This document shows positions 36,068 to 48,235 of a DNA stretch of 64,000 bases, in pieces (position 1 is the stretch's first letter; every line of letters starts with the position of its first letter). The stretch comes from Campylorhamphus procurvoides. Its lineage: Eukaryota; Chordata; Aves; Passeriformes; Dendrocolaptidae. Where the stretch lies: positions 62,001 to 126,000 of the forward strand of contig WBMV01005995.1 of assembly GCA_013396655.1 (NCBI GenBank), given 5' to 3'. A model generated the notes under the pieces. The model was not told the origin of the DNA, made no database searches, and saw only the letters and a list, made by a program, of their open reading frames with translations. A program made the position numbers and the translations under genes.

Positions 36068-36398
36068 TTGGGCAAATACATGAACATGCTGTCCTTTCCT
36101 CAATTCCAATGTAACCACACTTCACAAATGTTTTTGGCACCCTAAGTGCAGCTTTTTTCACTCAGCAAAATCATCCTCTTTGCAGAGATTGGACAGATCA
36201 AAGACTTGCATAGAAGCCCCCAAATTTTATTTTACAGTTCTATTTTTCTTTCCAAGTAAACATTTTGTGTGCTGAGGACTTTTCTTCCAGGAAATACTTC
36301 TGCTTGATGCTGCATGGGAAGTAGGGAATGAATTTCTGATTTTGCTTTTCTTTGCTTGTTCAGCTTTGCTTGAGCTTTTTTGCTTGACCAATTAAAAG

Positions 36399-36920
36399 AT
36401 GTGATTATCCCACTCTATTCAGCATTCATGCAGCCTCTCCTTGTGCAGCCCTGTGTGCAGTTCTAGCCCCCACAATTTAAGGAGGATGTTAAGGTCTTTG
36501 AACGCATTCAGTGAAGAGCAACAAAGCTGGTGAATGAGCTGCAAGGAATGTCCTTGGAGAAGCAGCTAGGGACTTTAGCTTATCTAGTTTGAAGAAAAGG
36601 AGAATAAGGGAAGACTTCATTACTCTGAAGCTTTCTGAGGAGAGGAACTGGAGAGGGAGCTGCTGAGATCTTCTCCCTGGGACATTGTGACAGGAGGCAT
36701 GGGAATGGTTCTTTACCATGATGGTGATCAAACACTGGATCATGTTTCCTAGAGAGGTGGTTGATGCCCCAAGCCTGTCAGTGTTTAAGAGGCATTTGGA
36801 CAACGCCCTTAATAACATGCTTTAACTTTTGGTCAGTTCTGAAGTGTTCAGGCAGTTGAATTTGGTGATCACTCTATGTCCCTTCCCACTGAAATATTCT
36901 TTTCTTTCCTATGCTATGGT
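36399..36920 (+). mobile_element. CR1 LINE, 5'-truncated, plus strand
   Basis: From GATGTGATTATCCCACTCTA on, the sequence follows the late ORF2 and 3' UTR of an avian CR1. It shows a thumb region ('CTCTATTCAGC'), the C-terminal-tail block with GAGCAACAAAGCTGGTGAATG, and a 3' UTR ending in TCCCACTGAAATATTCTTTTCT. It is strongly diverged. The exact 3' end between 36895 and 36920 is uncertain. Confidence 0.82.
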
Positions 36921-36949
36921 ATTTTTTCCACTGTCCTTTATATCTGCTG

Positions 36950-37015
36950 ATGAGTTTTCTAGCTTTTGTCCTTCCAATTCTCTGCCCCATACCACTAGGG
37001 GAAAGTGAACAAGAA
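36950..37015 (+). mobile_element. Possible ERVL-type LTR remnant
   Basis: The words CCTTCCAATTCTCTGCCCCA and ACTAGGGGAAAGTGAACAAG resemble the U5 end of the same LTR family as at 35591 (compare 35915-35965 there). It is short and diverged, so this is a weak assignment. Confidence 0.3.
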
Positions 37016-37090
37016 GTGATTCAGCCAGTTCCCTGGGCATCTTATTCCATTGTCGGACATTTTTAGTGAAGAAATTTTTCCTAATCATCA
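37016..37090 (-). mobile_element. CR1 fragment, minus strand
   Basis: The minus-strand frame reads MIRKNFFTKNVRQWNKMPRE, the same conserved CR1 pol tail seen at 4700-4780. It abuts the octamer end of the next CR1 copy, which suggests one CR1 landed in or beside another. Confidence 0.7.
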
Positions 37091-37670
37091 AGTCATAGAA
37101 TGATTTGGGTTGTAAAGGACCTTAAACTCATTTAGTTTCAACCCCCCTTCCATGGGCAGTGACACCTTTCACCAGACCAGGCTTCTCAGAGCCCCATGCC
37201 ACCTGGCCTAGAACACTTCCAGGGATGAGGTGCCAACAACTTCTCTGTGCAACCTGTTCCAGTGCCTCATCACACTTACAGTAAATTTCTTCCTGATATC
37301 TCATATAAATCTACCCTCTTTTTCAGGTTAAAGCCATTGCCCCTTGTCATATCACTACATGCCCTTGTGAAAACTCCTCCAGCTTTCTTGTAGGCCTCCT
37401 TCAGGCACTGGAACGCTGCTTTAAGATCTCCCTGAAGCCTCCTCTTCTCCGGATTGAAAAAACTCTCACAGCCTTTCCTTGTAGGAGCAGTTGTTCAACT
37501 CTTTGTTCATCTTATTGGCCCTTTTCTGGACTTATTCCAATGGGTCTACATCTGTCTTATGTTGGATGTTCTAGAACTGGATGCACCATTCCAGGTGCAG
37601 TCTCACAAGAGTAAAGTAGACTGTACTAGCCAGCTCAGTGTACTCTGCTCTCACTGTGATTAGGGTCCTA
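37091..37670 (-). mobile_element. CR1 LINE, 5'-truncated, minus strand
   Basis: The left edge has the inverted octamer tail and the signature GTCATAGAATGATTTGGGTT, then the standard avian CR1 3' UTR. The later part ('GCCCTTTTCTGGACTTATTC', 'TGCACCATTCCAGGTGCAGT') is late ORF2 on the minus strand. The 5' truncation is near 37670. It belongs to the same general subfamily as 22104-22506. Confidence 0.92.
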
Positions 37671-38199
37671 TACTTAGCATTACGCCTTAGATGCTGTCAC
37701 AGTCCCAGTGTTTAGGTGGTCAGCTCTAACAACCACAGCTAAGAGCATAGGTGGACCTGCCCCCTTTCTAGGTATGTAAGTTTGTAACAAACTTCAACAA
37801 GCCCCTGCAAGTTCTCTCTTTTTTTTTTTTTTCCCAGCATTAGGTATGTGTAACTGATCATCTTGTGCTATAGTGCTCCACGTCACCCATCACCAAACTT
37901 GGTTTGCTGACGTTTGCCCTAGTACTGCACTGTGGGAGCTTGGTTATGATAGAATAATACTGCTTTCCAAAAGGCAAGACACAAAATGGAAAAACTGCTT
38001 AGAAAAAGAGAATTGTTTGAAAACTCTATTTCCACCCCAATATTCATATTGCTGTTCTCAGCCTCTGGTAGCCTTTGATCATAAAGTCAGTATTTTATAA
38101 TGAACAGATTCTTCATTTTTACTGACTTCTGAAACAGAACATGCAAGGATCAATAGAAAGCTAGGCCTTATAGTTGCCTACTGATAGGTTAGCATCATG
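37671..38199. other. Single-copy DNA, no gene seen
   Basis: This stretch contains a 15-T run at about 37810-37832 and no recognised gene or repeat. Confidence 0.6.
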
Positions 38200-38510
38200 G
38201 GGCTAAGAAGATGGCACACATCATTAGTGACAGATTCAGTTGCAGATTTTTATCACTGGCAGAATGATGTAACCCTCATTACAAAAGAACATTGCTTAAT
38301 TGATCCATTTGCTCCCAGCAGTCCTGTGGCTTTTTTTTTTCCCTTACAACACAAAGGCCAAATTGCAGCTCAGCTTCAATCAAGTGAAAACATTATATTG
38401 CAGCAAGAATAAGAAATACTCTCTGCACAATCTAATTACCATGATTTAAATATGAGAAAATCGTTAGACAATGTTACAAATGCTGCCAGAGGACATTTTA
38501 AATAATAGCT
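38200..38510. other. Candidate conserved non-coding element
   Basis: A high-complexity, non-coding, non-repetitive stretch. It has CTTAATTGATC, TCTAATTACC, a SOX-like ACAAAGG (ACACAAAGGCC) and TATTGCAGC. This density of homeodomain and SOX-type cores is typical of developmental enhancers in gene deserts. It is inference only. Confidence 0.22.
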
Positions 38511-39292
38511 AAATAAGTGCAGAGAAACCATAAAAGGATTTTTTTTTTATTGTACTGCCCCCAACCTTTTCCTAGTTCCCAATTAATTCTTTAGGTTTCC
38601 CAGAGTTAATATGAATATGCTGTATAGAATTTAAACAAAATGCCTATAGCTTCTAAATGGGTTTAAATAGGCAATCGTTTTAGAAACGGGAGCTAATAAC
38701 TCCTTCCCTCACCCCATGGAGGGAAGTTTTTCTCTCATATAGGAGGAAAACAAAACAAACATTTTTATCTACCAAAGGCAATTGTAAAGAGACAAAAAGT
38801 ACTCCAAGTGCATCCTCTGTAACTGACCAGAAGCCAAACTGAGAACACGTTATTCCAAAGGTCTGATAGGGTCTTACTGGCAAGAATGAAATGGTTTCTG
38901 CTGTGGCTTATTTCTCACCACTTATGTTTCAAGTAACAGAACCTTTTGGCTTAAAGACTAAGTTTCTTTAAGCACTTAATTTTTTTTGCATCAGCATCTA
39001 CCCTACTATTCCTCTGCAAAACAATAAAAGCCCTGGAGTCTTCCCTTGCTAGAAAGCAAATAATTTCCTCCCCTCTGCGGATCATGCCAAATCTAGCATT
39101 GAATAGAATAAATAAGAATTTATTGAAATGCATGGCTACAGTTCTGTACCTTCCCATTCATTTTTAAGGAACAAAACTTCTTGACATCTGCAATGTGTAT
39201 ATCTTTAGTAACTGCTCTTAATCCTATTTGGGATACCAGGAGACTGTTGCAATATAAATACAGTATTTTTTGTTCATTGAAGAATATGCCTT
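38511..39292. other. Single-copy DNA, no gene seen
   Basis: There are no convincing open frames and no recognised repeat. Confidence 0.6.
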
Positions 39293-39396
39293 GCCTTTCC
39301 TTTTTCCTTCTTCCTTTTTCCTTTTTCCTTTCCTTCTCCCTTTCCTCTTTTTTTTTTCAGTTTCCTTTTCATTTTCTTTTTTATTTCATTTTTTTG
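39293..39396. repeat. Pyrimidine-rich CTTTT/CCTT tract
   Basis: About 100 bases almost entirely C and T on the plus strand, with imperfect TTTTTCC units. It is a purine-pyrimidine mirror-type low-complexity tract. Confidence 0.85.
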
Positions 39397-39623
39397 TTAG
39401 ACACCTGACTGAATCATGACATGAAAGTACAGAATTATGCTGAACCAGTGAGGTATTGAATGACACTAACTGGAAATTACAGAGATGACATTTCCCTATT
39501 TCAGCAAGCTGCCAAGCACATATACTCAAGTTTTGAAAGTGCATCTTACTCTTAGTGTTCAATTAGGACTACTGTCTGCCCTTGGAAATCACCCCTGTAC
39601 AGCTAGACAAAAGCACGTCAGAA

Positions 39624-39689
39624 AATATTTTCTTGCATAAGTAAACTAAAATAATGAATATTTTCTTGCCTAAGTAAACTAAAATAATG
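39624..39689. repeat. 33-bp tandem duplication
   Basis: The unit beginning AATATTTTCTTGC occupies 39624-39656 and is repeated at 39657-39689 with one A/C difference. The copies are nearly identical, so the event is recent. Confidence 0.93.
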
Positions 39690-40286
39690 GAAATCAAATC
39701 TGTATTAAATGTAATCTTCATGAAGAATTAAGCACATGTTTGAAAAACAAACTTGGTTTACAGAGGCCATAGTAACTTTAAAAAGCTATAGCTCTTCTGA
39801 AGCTGAAGTTATAGATTTTCTGGAGGTCCCTAGAGGCTTTTAAAACAGCACTGTTTTAAAATAATACTTCTTGAATTCCCACATATTCATATGTTTATAT
39901 AATTCTGATATATGAATCGAATGCCTGCTGAAAGGCATCCAACAGTTTAGAATCATGATAGTAAATTCATGAAGAAAGCCTCAATAACAATTAAGCAATT
40001 CAAAGACAAATTTAAAAAAAAATAAATTAAAAACAACTTGTCAGACTTGATCTCCAGCTAATAAATAAAATAATAATAGTAAAAACTACTGTCATGAAAT
40101 ATGAAAACTATTACCTCTTATATTTTTCTGTTGAATGCATAATAAAAATCAATGAATTAACATTAGATTACAGTTTTGTGTGTTTTTCTTTGCCTTCACT
40201 GAGACTTTCTTTGGTTTCTCAGGAGTGAATACATTTCTAAAGGAATATATCCAGGAACAAACATAATGTTAAATCTTAATTATGAG
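39690..40286. other. AT-rich single-copy DNA, no gene seen
   Basis: It holds the inverted repeat listed next and otherwise nothing recognisable. Confidence 0.6.
39838..39861. repeat. Perfect 11-bp inverted repeat, 2-nt loop
   Basis: TTTTAAAACAG and CTGTTTTAAAA face each other across CA. The arms are perfectly complementary and nearly adjacent. Confidence 0.9.
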
Positions 40287-40336
40287 AAAACAAAACAAAA
40301 CAACCAAACCACAAAACACACACACACACACACACA
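40287..40336. repeat. (CA)n microsatellite with AAAC-rich flank
   Basis: About ten perfect CA units (40316-40336) follow a decayed AAAC-type stretch from 40287. Confidence 0.9.
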
Positions 40337-43300
40337 AAAATAATACCCACATATTGCTTGCAGTTTTCAATTTCTGTCCAAGTCTTTTGGGAGGTGTGTG
40401 CACATATTTTCCAAAACTGATGCGGATGAAATTTTAATATATTTAATAATGCTATTTTAATATGAGTTAAATAACAGTTTAATTACTTTTTCCTAGTAAT
40501 TTGCATCAGGTATGTCATGGAAAAAAAAAAGAGAAGTAACAGGAGTATTTAGCATTTGAATTGTATGTAATTTGTAATAGAAGCTATCCCTGCATGCAAG
40601 GTTTTCCTGGTTCAAAGCAGTATAACTGAAATTAATCAAGAAATTAAACTTCCTCTTGCATAGGAGATACAGAAACTGGCAAGTAGTTGGAGACTGAAAT
40701 TATACCTGGATTTTATCATAAGCATTTTTCCTAGTGTTTGTTAGTTCAAAATATGTTGATGCCATTTGCTGCCTGTTCTACTTAGAGTTTTAGGGTGGTG
40801 GGGTATAAATCTTCTTTTCCTTTGTTCTGTAAAGGTTTTGCCAAGGAAAAGCTATCTAGGACTTACACAGAAAACTAATTAATATTTTAGCATTGGATTC
40901 TTCAAAGGAAAGAACTGCACAAAAATTACATTATTCATTGCTGATTTTGCCAGACATGGTGTCACTCGAGGTTCTCAAAGTAGGAAACACAGAGAGAAAT
41001 AAAATAAAATAAAGAGAATACAGTTAAAGACACAGTAGCACCTCACTAATAACTATGTTTGCATATTTTGTCCACTTTAAGGATACTGATTTATTTTTCT
41101 TTTCCCACTTTGTGGAAAATCTGGTACCACTCAACACATTGGTATCAAACCACTGTCTAAATGCATGCCTGCCCATGTGTGTGTGTTAAATATGCTTTCC
41201 CACTAATTATGTTATTTTCTGCATATGCATCTATGATTTTCTTCTTTATATGTTGTTGGTTTCAATCCTTTCTCATCTCTAAAGCGCATCTTGCACATTT
41301 ATGTTAGAGAAGGCAATATCAAAAGACTTTTTTTTCTTCCCAAAATACAAGTATTTTGATTCATTTATTTATAGAGATGATTATGGTCCCTTTGTGTGTT
41401 CAACAACAAACAATAAATAACTTGGGTTAAATGATGTTTAAACAAATATTAATATAGAAATATGCAAAAAGGTACCAGATTGATATGAGCATAGTTAGAG
41501 TAATCATCTGTAGTATATTTAAAGAGATCCATTCCGTTAGGATCTCCGGCCTTCTTTTGGAAGCAGAACAAATGTAACTTCTTTTACTAACCATCTAGTT
41601 TCACAGATGTGACTGATTTGATTGCTCTAAAAATACCCGTAGACATAGCTACTATATTCATCTAATTAACCTTCACATTCACAGAAGTTACCAAGGATAT
41701 TTTCAATTCCTTATTTTTTTATTTGTTTGTTTATTTTCTGGATATCTTAACTAGTTTAAGTGAAACAAACAGGGCAAGTAAATTGTGCTATGACTGAAGA
41801 AGAGTGCATAACAAAACATTCTTCAGGCTGCAGTTAACAAGTTTTCTTATTGTTTTTCAATTTTTCAGAAAGTAGTACTTGGGTTTTGCATAGGGCTTAA
41901 CTGCTTCTCCTTCAGCCTCAGAGCATTACCATTTGCTACAAAACACAGTTTTTATTGCTTATGAAAGTTAACATTTTCTGTAAAGAAATGTCATCTTCTC
42001 AGGAGTTCCATGCTTGTTTCTTGACATTACAACTTAAGAAAATCACTGTTAAAAAACAAACAAAATCCCCAAACCAAACAAACTTAATATAAACGTTAAT
42101 ACTGGGAGATTATTCTAAATTAAATGTGGGGGGTTTGTCATAGAATTTTCTGTGATAAAATTCAATCTATATCTAGATAAAACTGTGAGATTAATCATCA
42201 AGTTAAGGACAGATATTGAATGGCATACATGGCAAAAATAACTAAGGGAAAAGGTCTCATTTTGCTGAATATTCATGTTTTTTAAAGTGACAAAGAAATA
42301 TGAAATTTATGTTCTTTCAAAGAAAAGCATTATTGTTTGCAAAGAAGAAAGTGCTACTCACTGAAACTCAAGATACTCTTAGAGGTATAAATGAGGAACA
42401 TACAGTGATAAAATCCAGTATAGAAGGTGGAACTCCAATGATTAAACACAGATATAAGCTGATTATTATCTCAGTGACTTAAAACAAAAAGTGGTGTGAA
42501 TCCTTCAGTCGGGGTCATAAATGTAAAGTCCTTGGGTAATGTAGTTGAAAGATGAGCCCTGACTAATAACACAAATATTATATATGGAAGTAATTGATAA
42601 CATACAGAAAAGTCTTTAGGGAAAAAAACCAATCTTATCTGGCATATTAAGACAGGTTAAGATAACATTCAAGTAAGTAAGTAAATAAATAAATACAGAC
42701 AAACACAAAATTAAATTTTTCTTCACCATTCACTAAATGTAAGCATTCCAAACTCTATACTGGAAGTATTCATATGTATAGTTCTTTTAATTGTCCAGTA
42801 TAAAATGTAAAGGTGTCACTGTATGTAAGTTGCAAAGACCTTCAGGATGTTCATATTCTTGTGAAGATCATAAAATTTATTGCTCATTTTCTTAGTGCAT
42901 TTTAGACACTGTAAAAAGCTCAAGCCCTAAAAAGTCATAGTTGCCACTACCTTAATATTTGAGAATTTAATAGTTTGGCATACTATTTGTGAGCCTTGTT
43001 AGGTAGGAAAGCTATATATTCCTCCATATTACCAGAAGAGTACCATAAAGAAAGAGATCTTCCTTAACAGACTACTGGAAGTTCATTACAGACCAAGTAA
43101 TTGCTCCTCAAATACCAAGATAATTCCCTGTTTTAAGCATTCATCTCTTTTGGGTATTTAGTTAGCCTGAAAACTATTTTATCCAAATTAAATTTCATTG
43201 TGCTTTTAGTTGTACTTTTAGAGAGCGGAGAGATTACTTCTCATTATATTCTTAGACACACTGAAGACATAAGTCCATTTTATGTACTTTTTGTTTTCGA

Positions 43301-45729
43301 ACCTATCCTAATTTATACAGCTTTAGCTCTATATAGCTTTAGTCAGGGCTTTCTGGCTCCAGCTAATTTTGATTTGTGTAGACATAGGAATAGTGCAACG
43401 TTATGCAGAGAACAATAGAAAAGAAATCAGTAATACAAGTATAAAACACTGAAGAACCCAAACACCTCTGACAGACACAAACGTGGTTTAAATCAATACA
43501 CTTTTGGTCAAATACAGCCTTCAGATCTTTATTGGATAGTGCTTGGGAGAGTTTAACATGATAATTTAACATAATTATGGATAAAAACTCTCTAAACCAC
43601 TATTAGTCATATGAATAATATTCCTTGCATTTGCAATTCTTAGTTTATAAACCATAAAAACTTTTAAGTAAATCAATACAAAAATCACAGACAAATTGCT
43701 GATACTGCCCATTGTAAGCAATTAATTTATTTCGGGGCATAAGCTATTTCCATTTCCCGCCTCTCTTAGTTTGTTGCTAATTGGAGGTGGTTCTGTAGAA
43801 ACATCTCTAAACTATAGGCAGTTACTGAAAGAGGAAAATATACATATTCATTTCCTCTGGAGCCTTGTTACCTACTAGCAATAGACTCCATCTTCAAAAA
43901 GATTGCTGCATCTTCAACTAGAGGTTCCAGAAGTCTATGGAATAAAGTCAGATTTTAGTTTTGGGATAATGTTGTTGATTTCAGTTATCTACACGAGGCA
44001 TGTGTCTGGCAAGGGGCTTCTACAAAAATGAAATCTTCATAAAGTTTCAAGACAGATTGCATGTATAGGGGTACTTTAGTACTGTTGTGAACTTGCTAGT
44101 GATGTGGTATCTTAGTCTTAATTTCCAAAGCTGTACATTCTGAGTACCTCAGCTGAAGTGCACAATCCTCCCACTAACTTGTTGCTTCTTATAGAAAATA
44201 TTACCAATTATCTTCCTTCTATCAAGTAACTGGGGGAAAAAAAAAAATCTGGATCAGGCAGAAGAACACTTTACAAACTCACAGGAACGTTAGGTGTTTG
44301 AAGGAAGTCAGTTGTCAGTGAAAAGTTATAATTTCAAATCTTGCTGAAAGTAGATCTTCATTCTCCGCAGCGCATACATTTACAATTCAAGGTGGAGTTT
44401 ACACTACTAATAAACATTAAAAGAAGCTGTGAGCAGCGTCTGTAACCTCTGAAGTGTGCTCAGGGAACAACTAAATCTTGCATCGTGAGAAATGGGACAA
44501 CGTCCAAGCTTTCTAACACTGATTTGGGCTTTCATAAGAAGTAATATCAGTAGTTTAACATCTGTAATTTATCATCATCAGACAGTTTTAAGTGTATCAG
44601 TTGACAATGGGTTCACAGTGTATAAAGCCACGACCCAAGAATTCCTCACTCCCTGCCTGCCTTTGGAGCCACTTGTGAAGTGGCACCCATGGTCTCTGAA
44701 TAAATACATCTAGATATGACCATCCATGATCTAGTAAAGCTTCTGACTGAAATATGGAAGACCAGTTTATGTGTTCCATATTTATTTCTTTAGAAGTCTC
44801 AGGTATTTAGGCTGCTTCTGGCATAAGAATCTATCCAGAGAAATGAATTCAATTGTTTGATTTAATTAATGATTTTATTGTTTCATAAAAAATAATTAAA
44901 AAAAATTCTACCAGTATTAGTTCATGTCTATAAAGGAAATAATCTACAAAGGTAGAAAGAAATGACAGTTGTGAGAGTTTCAGCTTGTTCCTGAAAACAT
45001 AAACTGTGAAAAACAGGGAGAAAATAATACTTTACACCTGACAGTTCCAATTACAGTGCCATACAGAGCTTAACTGCCTACTTCAAATGTTCCTGCAACT
45101 TTTACTGAGGAACAGTGGAGTAATATATATTCTGAGAGGTTGCCTTGTTTTCCTAAATAGTCTATACAATTAGTTCAGTTTATGGAAAACTAAATCCACA
45201 ATAATGTTAGCCTTTTTCTATGTTACAAGAGCAAATGTGCCTTTAAAACTACCAGTGTTTTCTTTTTGATGCTCTAATATACAGCAAAACATCAAATGGT
45301 ATTAAACTTACTTGGGGGTGGGGATCATTTTGATATTTAGTTTGGTATGCTAAATCTAAATTTGTCTAAAGTATTATTTTTAATATATATTAATAACATC
45401 AATGAAAGAAGACTTTAAAGCAGAAAAGGCACCAAACTTTGGACATCATGAAGTAAATCCTGTTACATGAACAGCTCTGCATTACAAGAATATTTCAATA
45501 CAACTGTGGCCCACTGTGTGAGCCACATTGGAGTAACAGGAATAAATTCCTTTTCATATTTGAACCTGTAGCCAGTCACCAAAAAAGGCTGTTATTCACC
45601 CAGTTCATGAGAGCACTATACAGTGTCAGAGTGTGATATAAAACTAAACAGTAAATCAATATAGAAGACCATGTCATACCATCACATCATTACGAATACT
45701 CCTGGTAAACTGAGACATATCATTTCCAG

Positions 45730-45769
45730 AAAACAAACAAACAAACCAAACCAACCAAACAAACAAACC
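45730..45769. repeat. (AAAC)n simple repeat
   Basis: Imperfect AAAC and AACC units. The open frames on both strands across it (45671-45871) are artefacts of the repeat. Confidence 0.85.
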
Positions 45770-46370
45770 CCACTCTGTTTCTTGTCTATAATATCTAAGC
45801 ATAATAAAGGCAAATTTAGTAACACCCATCAAGGATATACAAAGGAAGGAGAATGTTGATAGCAAAAGCATAGAAAATATAAATGATTCTTCATATTATC
45901 TGTGAAAGTAAAGTGTTCCTTACAAACAATGAAGTTTCCAAATAAGAGCTGTTTAAGGGGTCATTATGATACTAGTTTTTACTACTCTCCTTCACTGTTT
46001 ATCTGAACATTAAATCCCTACTTTCAATTGACTGACCTCTCTATCTAGAATTTCCACTTATACTTGGAATTTTTTACTCAGTTTTTAAGTTTTTCTTCAT
46101 AAATAATAATAACTAAAATTGGTGCTATTGATGCATAAAAACCATAAAGAAAGAAATCAGTTTTTAAACACTGTCCTTCAGAACTTTGGATATTTTCCTT
46201 CTACTTTTCCTGGGGAGGAAGCCTAACTATCTAATGGACATATCACTGGTCTGACTATGAAAAGGAACTCTAATCACCAACTTACTGCATGAATCTGAGC
46301 AAGGCAATTTGCTGCAGTGCCTGTTTCCCTTCCTTTGACTACATGTCGAATACTTTCATATAGGAAAGTT

Positions 46371-46398
46371 GTTTTATATAGTTTTATATAGTTTTATA
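46371..46398. repeat. 10-bp tandem repeat, about 2.8 copies
   Basis: GTTTTATATA occurs twice in a row, followed by GTTTTATA. Confidence 0.9.
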
Positions 46399-48115
46399 AT
46401 ATCTATAGGATTACAAAACTACAATTTTAATGTTCATTAAGCAGCTTCAATAGTTGTGTCTGGGCTTTTTGTTTTTATCACGTTATAACTGCTCCCAACT
46501 TAAATCCAAATACGAATAATCTTTATAGTTTTTGTTCCCTTCATATTTTAAGGTAAACATTTATGAAAATGTAATATATTGATTAGGGTTTATCAGTCTA
46601 TATCTTCTCTACTTACATATAGGAAGTCTCTTTACCAATCATGGTCAAGTTAAAATAAATTATTTTCAAATTCCAAATATCAAGACAAAATTTGCCCTTT
46701 GTGCTAGTAGATAATTACTTAGAATAATTATGGTCTGTCGAGCAGGTCCTAATATTTGTTCAAAGAATTAGAGAATGCAACTAAGGGATCATCATGTTTA
46801 TCCACATGATAATCAACATCATCATTATTAGTTGGTAAATCTTTAATATAAAACATAGGCAATAAATTATTTGTTTTGTGTTTTCTACTTTCTTTTTTTC
46901 CCCATGAATTTTCCAGTTTTGGTTGTATTTTATCTCACTCAGATAGAAGAATAAACATTATTTATTATTCACAATTCACTGCAAAAAGTCATCAAGTCCT
47001 CCAAAACTGATGTTCTTTAAAACAAACAGTTTTTATTGCAGAATCACTATTCTTGTAGATTTTATTTTTGCAGCTGTTCTCTAAACTTATTTCTTAAAAG
47101 CTGACTTTTAATATAAGCAATTTGCTCATTTTTTCTCTAAATATCTATATAGCTAAGCAATACAATCTAAGGAGGTCATGGCAGAATAATAAAATTAATA
47201 AAATACTCTTTGAAACCTAAGACAGTCCAATTAAATCTGTTAGAAAGAGATTTTCAGGGTTTTTTTTCCACTGTGATATTCTTCCCTACTGAGACAGAAG
47301 ACCCTGAAAAAGAAAAGGTTTTCAAAATCTGGATCCTAAAAAAGTGATAACTTAAGTGTTCCATATTTATGTCCTTTGAGTGAATGCCATATAAATGATG
47401 ATTCATATTCTAGTGAAAGGAAAGCTTTTTTTTTGACCAGCTGTACGATTGGGATCTGAAAAGCAGACTCCTTACTTTTCCAAAAAAACACAGAGTAGAA
47501 TCAGAAACTTCCTGGTAATTTGTGAATGAATAACTATAAATTTGCCGATTCTCCTAGCAGTTTTTACAGCTTCTTTTATTTTGTTTTTTTTTGGTTTTTT
47601 GAGGTTTTTTTTAAGAGCATATGTACTATATACTACATATAATAAATATTATATGTGCATCTATATAAAATTTGAAAAATCCAAAAGGAATTTTATTTTG
47701 AGTATTGTTTGATTAGTTTTATTATTTTCAAGCAGTTACTTTATTATTTTCACTTTTTGCCTCCTTAGGATTGGCATCAGGAATTTCTTTCTTATTCGTA
47801 TGTCAAAATACCTTTTAGGTCCTACATACTGTTCTAAAATAAATAGAGAAATCTACATAGATATGGAAATGGTAATTTTGTCTCAAATCAGGAAATATGA
47901 ATCCATGTTAAGATTCTGTGTGGTTTGCTATAGAAACTGCTTTTCTAGAAATAGCAGACAGAATCAGAAGTGTACAGAGCAGTATAACTAGGTTTGCAAC
48001 AGAATAAAACCAAATACTTAAAAGGGCAAGGGCAGGGTCAGGCAGAGGGCAATCAAGCAATTTACATCTTTTCCTAGCACATCTCTGTTACCCACTTTTC
48101 AATGAGTCAAATGAT

Positions 48116-48235
48116 TGTGGGCCTGTTTCTGACTTATATTAGTGAAAAATGGACTGCAATGTTTCTGAGCTCAGATACAGCGCACCAGTGTAAATGGTAA
48201 TGCAGAGCCAGAATTGAATCAGCGGTGCTCTTGCC
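48116..48235. repeat. Possible ancient palindromic interspersed repeat
   Basis: GGGCCTGTTTCTGACTTATA near the left edge and CACCAGTGTAAATGG further on resemble, from memory, an old palindrome-like repeat of sauropsid genomes. That repeat begins GGGCCTGATTCTGA and carries ACACCAGTGTAAAT words. The match is diverged and unverified. Confidence 0.3.

Larger units (their letters stand above)
40337..48115. other. Long AT-rich single-copy stretch, no gene seen
   Basis: Only small simple repeats were found: AAGT/AAAT units at 42672-42698, an AAAC/AACC array at 45730-45769 and a TTTTATATAG triplet at 46371-46398. The open frames are short chance frames. Confidence 0.6.

Noticed and set aside
39293..39396. 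Pyrimidine tract as a splice acceptor
   Set aside because: It is too long and repetitive, and the CAG at 39358-39360 is followed by more T-rich sequence with no open frame of interest.
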